A DNA stretch of 64,000 nucleotides from Butyricimonas paravirosa (GTDB taxonomy: Bacteria > Bacteroidota > Bacteroidia > Bacteroidales > Marinifilaceae): the NCBI RefSeq assembly GCF_032878955.1, contig NZ_CP043839.1, positions 3,658,001 to 3,722,000 of the forward strand, given 5' to 3'. The position numbers and the translations under genes were made by a program. Shown piece after piece: positions 60,283 through 64,000 of this stretch. Below the pieces are notes generated by a model. It saw nothing but the letters and a program-made list of their open reading frames with translations. It was not told where the DNA came from and did no database searches. Within the stretch, counting starts at the first letter, position 1. Every line of letters starts with the position of its first letter.

Positions 60283-61287
60283 AGTTGTTTCGTGCGTGGC
60301 ATACACGCTATCCAGTAGTTGGCGTCCGAGACAGGGGCGATAATGGGAGCCTTCGTAGTAATTCCGGATGTTATTTGTGTACTTGTTGATGCCGGAAAAG
60401 TCATAAACGTTTTCAGCTCCGAATATTTCTTTCAATTGTTCCACATCCGCCGGGTTCAGACGTATTTGTTTGTATTCCGGGCTAATGATGATTTTATACT
60501 TCGTGTGGTGATCCTGGAATACTTTTGCGATTTCCGATAACAGTTTGATTTGTGGTTTCATCAGTACCGGAGGGTGAACCCGTTCTTCCCCGAGACGGGG
60601 GCGGAATCTCTTTTTATGTTTTTCCCAGTAATGTTCACCGAGTTGTTCTATCTCGTGTTCCCGCGGGTTCCACAAGTCGTTTGTGACAACATTGCGGATG
60701 TTTTTGTCGGGATTCACGATTCCTCTCATGTAATTGCGGTAGCGTCGGCATACCCGGTAATCCATGTAGGAAACCAGAAATTTTGGGTTGAAGAATTCTT
60801 GTGCGAACTGAGATTGGAACTTGAATTTATTCATCCCGCTGACTTCCGGGGGAAGTAGGTGCATGTAGCCCGTGGATAACTGATATTCTCGCAATAGGGT
60901 GGCATCGACGATAAGTAAAACATTTGCAATATGCTCCTCTTCCTTGTCAAGAGTCATCACTTTCCGGTGTACGGCAGCTAGTCGTTCTGCTGTTCCGTAT
61001 AACCGGATGGCCTTGCTCCCGTTGAGGTATTTCTCCCAGTCGGAGGTCAGAAATGCCATGGTGCAGGAATTCCCTAGGATGAAGGAATCGAAGTGCAGGG
61101 AATCCCGATAATTCTTGTATGTCTTCCAACCGATGTAATCTTCGTTCAGGAAGATCGGGTCATTGTCATATTTTTTATATTCCCGCAGGACTTTGAAGGG
61201 ATCATCGTAAAAGTAGATCCCCGCGAGGACAAAGAAGGGAACAAGAAAAAGCACGCATTTTATTATAAATCCTTTGAAAGTTCTCAT
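60277..61287 (-). CDS. DltD-like / SGNH-type membrane-anchored protein
   Basis: A 336-residue protein with one N-terminal membrane helix (about residues 9-27) and a periplasmic part. FILGNSCTMAF (Ser74) is placed like the nucleophile of SGNH/DltD-type esterases, and YYEGSHYRPCLGRQLLD near the end could supply the Asp/His pair. It is the last gene of an operon with MBOAT, carrier-protein and AMP-ligase genes, 2 bp after the MBOAT gene. Such a partner often completes or edits acyl transfer outside the cell. Similarity to DltD is mainly by position and fold pattern, so the name is tentative. Confidence 0.72.
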   Translation of the reverse strand: MRTFKGFIIKCVLFLVPFFVLAGIYFYDDPFKVLREYKKYDNDPIFLNEDYIGWKTYKNYRDSLHFDSFILGNSCTMAFLTSDWEKYLNGSKAIRLYGTAERLAAVHRKVMTLDKEEEHIANVLLIVDATLLREYQLSTGYMHLLPPEVSGMNKFKFQSQFAQEFFNPKFLVSYMDYRVCRRYRNYMRGIVNPDKNIRNVVTNDLWNPREHEIEQLGEHYWEKHKKRFRPRLGEERVHPPVLMKPQIKLLSEIAKVFQDHHTKYKIIISPEYKQIRLNPADVEQLKEIFGAENVYDFSGINKYTNNIRNYYEGSHYRPCLGRQLLDSVYATHETTD

Positions 61288-61289
61288 GG

Positions 61290-62729
61290 CTAAAACTGTA
61301 AATAAATGAAATCTTCAGATCCGAATTGTCCGAATAGGAACATGAGTAGTACGAGCAGGTAGTAGACCCCCCAGCGTATGATTCTGTGACGCTCGCTCAA
61401 GGCTTGTAACAGGTCCCGTTTCGACATAAAGTATTCGTATAAGAAAAGCACTACGACGGCAGCCCCGGCAACGATACATTCTTGGTCGGTCATCCCTAGT
61501 CGCAGTTCTTTAATCGAGGTGTGCAGGTTGAAGGAGAGGTGACTGATCATGTACCCGGCATCGGATAACGAGGGCAGACGGAAAAATAGCAGGGAGAACG
61601 CGAAGAGCAGGTAGGTCCGGAGGATAGAGTAAGCCCCGAACACGTGTTTCCCCACGCTTGTTTCCACTTTATTCCGGTAGGCCACGGTCACCATCTCGTA
61701 GCTGATGATAAGTCCTTGGATTAACCCGTATATCACATAGTTCCAACCAGCCCCGTGCCACACGCCGAGTAACACGAAGGTGACCACAAGAGCGTAGACG
61801 ATGCCCCACTGTCCCCAATATCGTTTACTTGCCGCGATGGGTTGGTAAAGGTAATCCCTGACCCAGAAGGAGAGGGACATATGCCAGCGGCGCCAAAAGT
61901 CGGTGATTGTCTTTGCCACAAACGGACGATTAAAGTTCGGAGACAGACGATAACCGAACATCATGGCCCCACCGATAGCCATATCCGTGTAACCGGAGAA
62001 ATCGGCATAAAGTTCGATCGGATACAGTAACCCGGCGAGTAATAGCTGCGCCCCGGAAGCATCTTGTACGGAGGCAAATATATTATCCAGATGCGGAGCC
62101 AGCCGGTCGGCGATCAGGACTTTTTTCATCAAACCGATCAGCATGAGTTTCAGGCCGTAGGTAACCGTGTCGTAGTCGAAACGTTTCTCGATTTTCAACT
62201 GCGGGAGCATATCGAAGGCCCGTTCGATCGGTCCGGAAAGGAATTTCATGAAAAATAGCATATAGAGCATGAAGTCCGGTAGTGAGCGTTCAGGTTCTTC
62301 CTCTTCCCAGTAGACATCAATAAGATAGCCGAGTGCTTGGAAGGTATAGAACGAGATTCCCAACGGGAAGAAAACAGAGGTGATGGCTCCTTTCCAGTCC
62401 ACGCCGAACCAACCGAGTAGTACGGCAATGTTTTCCCCGATGAAATTGAGGTACTTGAATGCCACGAGGAACAGGACGAGAAAGACGATTCCCCCGACGA
62501 AGACTCTCCGGCGTTTGTTTTCCTGTTCCTGCATCCCGATCCAGCGCCCCCAGTAGAAGGTTATTGCCGCAATGAGTGCGGCTATCAGTAGGTATGCGAT
62601 GTTGAAATAACCGACAAAGATGCAACTGGTTAGTAACAGGACCGGTTTCTGGTAGCTGCCTTTTACCGTGTAATATAGGATCAGGCAACAAGTAAACAGA
62701 ACGACAAACGGTAGAGAGAGAAACATCAT
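61290..62729 (-). CDS. MBOAT family O-acyltransferase (DltB/AlgI-like)
   Basis: A 479-residue multi-pass membrane acyltransferase. MBOAT signatures are FPLGISFYTFQALGYLIDVY (residues 121-140), YADFSGYTDMAIGGAMMFG, FWRRWHMSLSFWVRDYLYQP (His283) and LLGVWHGAGWNYVIYG (His325, the conserved catalytic His). DltB moves D-Ala from DltC across the membrane; AlgI moves acetyl groups to alginate. The flanking carrier protein and AMP-ligase genes favour a DltB-like route. It is transcribed 3 bp after the carrier-protein gene. Confidence 0.93.
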   Translation of the reverse strand: MMFLSLPFVVLFTCCLILYYTVKGSYQKPVLLLTSCIFVGYFNIAYLLIAALIAAITFYWGRWIGMQEQENKRRRVFVGGIVFLVLFLVAFKYLNFIGENIAVLLGWFGVDWKGAITSVFFPLGISFYTFQALGYLIDVYWEEEEPERSLPDFMLYMLFFMKFLSGPIERAFDMLPQLKIEKRFDYDTVTYGLKLMLIGLMKKVLIADRLAPHLDNIFASVQDASGAQLLLAGLLYPIELYADFSGYTDMAIGGAMMFGYRLSPNFNRPFVAKTITDFWRRWHMSLSFWVRDYLYQPIAASKRYWGQWGIVYALVVTFVLLGVWHGAGWNYVIYGLIQGLIISYEMVTVAYRNKVETSVGKHVFGAYSILRTYLLFAFSLLFFRLPSLSDAGYMISHLSFNLHTSIKELRLGMTDQECIVAGAAVVVLFLYEYFMSKRDLLQALSERHRIIRWGVYYLLVLLMFLFGQFGSEDFIYLQF

Positions 62730-62732
62730 AGG

Positions 62733-62975
62733 CTACTTCTTTTTAGCTTGGATGGACGCGCACAGGTCACCCACGTGTTTGAATTTCAGTATTTCACGCA
62801 GGCCGAAACGAATGTTGTAATGTTTTTCGATGGCCGTGATGAGGCGCATATTCGTCAGAGAATCCCAGCCGTCCACGTCTTTTGCCGTGGTCTCGGGAGT
62901 TAACGTGATGTTTTCGTTTTTTAGAATGTCACGAAAAATCGTGTCCAGTTCGTGTAAGATTTCTTCGGTTTCCAT
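62733..62975 (-). CDS. Acyl carrier protein (DltC-like)
   Basis: An 80-residue carrier protein. The phosphopantetheine site is Ser39 in DVDGWDSLTNMRLI; the Asp-Ser-Leu motif and following Thr-Asn are typical of DltC-type and peptide/acyl carriers. It is acidic and helical as expected. It lies between the AMP-ligase gene (6 bp) and the MBOAT gene (3 bp). It needs a phosphopantetheinyl transferase; the one at 21071-21751 is the only candidate in this window. Confidence 0.92.
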   Translation of the reverse strand: METEEILHELDTIFRDILKNENITLTPETTAKDVDGWDSLTNMRLITAIEKHYNIRFGLREILKFKHVGDLCASIQAKKK

Positions 62976-62981
62976 AGTTTT

Positions 62982-64000
62982 TTATATTAATGTCGTTAAT
63001 GCTTTCCGGTCAATTTTTCCACTGGTGTTTAACGGGAATTCTTCTAAAAAGTGAACTTCGGTCGGTAACATATAGACGGGTAAGTGTTCCTTCAGGTAAT
63101 GGAGCAAAGCGTCCCGTTCGTGGGGAGTTGTCCCGACGAACAAGTGCAATTGACATCCCCCGTCATCCTCTTTCTTGGGAACGACGACGGCATTGGTCTC
63201 GTTCGGGAAGAATTTCTTTGTCCGGTATTCGATCTCGCTGAGTTCAACCCGGAAACCCTGCACTTTAACTTGGTAGTCCTTACGTCCGCGATAGATGATG
63301 TCCCCGTCCGGATCGACAGAACAGAGGTCGCCTGTTTTATAGTACACTTTCCCGTTGAAACGGGCGAATGCCTGTCGGGATTTATCCTCATCCTGCCAAT
63401 AGCCTCGCATGACTTGTTCTCCGCTTACCCATAATTCTCCTTGTTCTCCGGTCTGCATGGGTATTTCCTTCTCGTCCATAATCAGGGTGTCGATTCCGGT
63501 GAAGGGGTGGCCGATGGCGATCATCCCGTTGTGTTGCTTGCAACCTTCGGGAGGAATCCGGTAAGCCGTACAATAAATTGTGGCTTCCGTGGGACCGTAC
63601 AGGTTTACGAACTCTGCGTTGGGGGCGCAGGCCCTGAAACGTTGGAGAAGATCGGCATTTGCTGCTTCTGCCGTCACGATAAGGTATTTGAGTGTTGGAA
63701 CGTGAATCTCGTCAAAGTAAGGGGACAGGAATTGTAATAGGGAGGGAGGCATGGCCACGAAAGTCAGTTCCTCATCTTCCATCAATTCGTATACTCTCAT
63801 GTATTTCAACTTGCTTGTTCCCACCGTGTAAACGCTGGCTCCGAGGGTTAACGGGTAGAGGGTGGACACGACTGAAACGTCGAATGTCAGTTCGAACATT
63901 TGCAACATCCGGTCTGTCGGCCCAAGTTGCCAACCCAGTTGATGGTAGGCAGCATAGAATGCGTTCAAGTTTTTCCGGCTGATCGGGACTCCTTTGGGAA
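62982..64000 (-). CDS. AMP-dependent amino acid/acyl ligase (DltA-like), 5' end outside the window
   Basis: C-terminal part of an adenylate-forming enzyme; the frame stays open through the right edge. The TTG at 63968 is internal, because upstream codons read PKGVPISRKNL, the end of the core A3 motif. Also visible: NLYGPTEATIYCTAY (A5), YKTGDLCSVDPDGDIIYRGR (A7/A8), VKVQGFRVELSEIE, and the catalytic Lys in SGKIDRKAL (A10). It would load an amino or acyl group on the carrier protein encoded 6 bp downstream. DltA (D-alanine) is the best guess from the gene neighbours; an NRPS-type A domain is the alternative. Confidence 0.88.
   Translation of the reverse strand, partial: PKGVPISRKNLNAFYAAYHQLGWQLGPTDRMLQMFELTFDVSVVSTLYPLTLGASVYTVGTSKLKYMRVYELMEDEELTFVAMPPSLLQFLSPYFDEIHVPTLKYLIVTAEAANADLLQRFRACAPNAEFVNLYGPTEATIYCTAYRIPPEGCKQHNGMIAIGHPFTGIDTLIMDEKEIPMQTGEQGELWVSGEQVMRGYWQDEDKSRQAFARFNGKVYYKTGDLCSVDPDGDIIYRGRKDYQVKVQGFRVELSEIEYRTKKFFPNETNAVVVPKKEDDGGCQLHLFVGTTPHERDALLHYLKEHLPVYMLPTEVHFLEEFPLNTSGKIDRKALTTLI

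Noticed and set aside
63966..63968. TTG as start of the DltA-like gene
   Set aside because: The upstream codons continue the conserved adenylation core motif (PKGVPISRKNL), so the gene extends beyond the window.
1..64000. tRNA, rRNA, prophage or IS elements
   Set aside because: No cloverleaf-like CCA-ended segments, rRNA stretches, integrases, transposases or phage structural genes were seen by eye.

Overview
The window reads as a chromosome segment of a Gram-negative gut-type Bacteroidales, plausibly Odoribacteraceae (Butyricimonas/Odoribacter-like). The grounds are SusC/SusD pairs, an STN-type SusC with FecR and an ECF sigma factor, DUF4369-like redoxins, three TonB paralogues, and Bacteroidota-type promoters (TTG, 19-20 bp spacer, TAnnTTTG). 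The genus is an inference. I saw no rRNA, tRNA, CRISPR array, prophage or IS transposase.

Layout. 1-4.4 kb: 3' part of a SusCD nutrient-uptake operon (SusD, FAS1-like lipoprotein, another lipoprotein, exported thioredoxin). 4.4-12 kb: housekeeping block on the minus strand (aspS, holB, ricT-like PSP1 gene, two rhomboids, EEP-family protein). 12.2-14.8 kb: two A/T-rich lipoprotein genes. 14.9-21.8 kb: cvpA, tyrS, three tonB genes around hflX, and a phosphopantetheinyl transferase. 21.8-33.7 kb: a minus-strand nutrient-uptake locus reading redoxin, ECF sigma, FecR, SusC, SusD, a metallopeptidase-like lipoprotein carrying a 89-residue Gly-Thr tract, TlpA, thioredoxin. 33.9-38 kb: asd, phosphoethanolamine transferase, BamA-like barrel.

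38-58.4 kb is a vitamin B12 island with three cobalamin riboswitches. Riboswitch 1 leads a BtuFCD-type importer. Riboswitch 2 leads a minus-strand operon: BtuB-like receptor, exported CbiK, PepSY membrane protein, then CbiH-CbiC, CbiE-CbiT, CbiG-CbiF and CbiJ-CbiD fusions. With the separate cbiL, every step from sirohydrochlorin to cobyrinate on the anaerobic route is present in six ORFs. Riboswitch 3, back to back with riboswitch 2, leads a siderophore-type TonB-dependent receptor. A signal-peptide CbiK, a PepSY protein and a siderophore-type receptor under B12 control suggest a periplasmic cobalt or tetrapyrrole acquisition route. This is the most interesting biological hypothesis here.

58.7-64 kb: a bleomycin-hydrolase-type peptidase and a dltA-dltC-dltB-dltD-like operon running off the right edge. 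Between genes lie at least four families of short palindromic or tandem repeats. They sit mostly at gene 3' ends and in several cases supply the stop codon or last residues of unrelated proteins.
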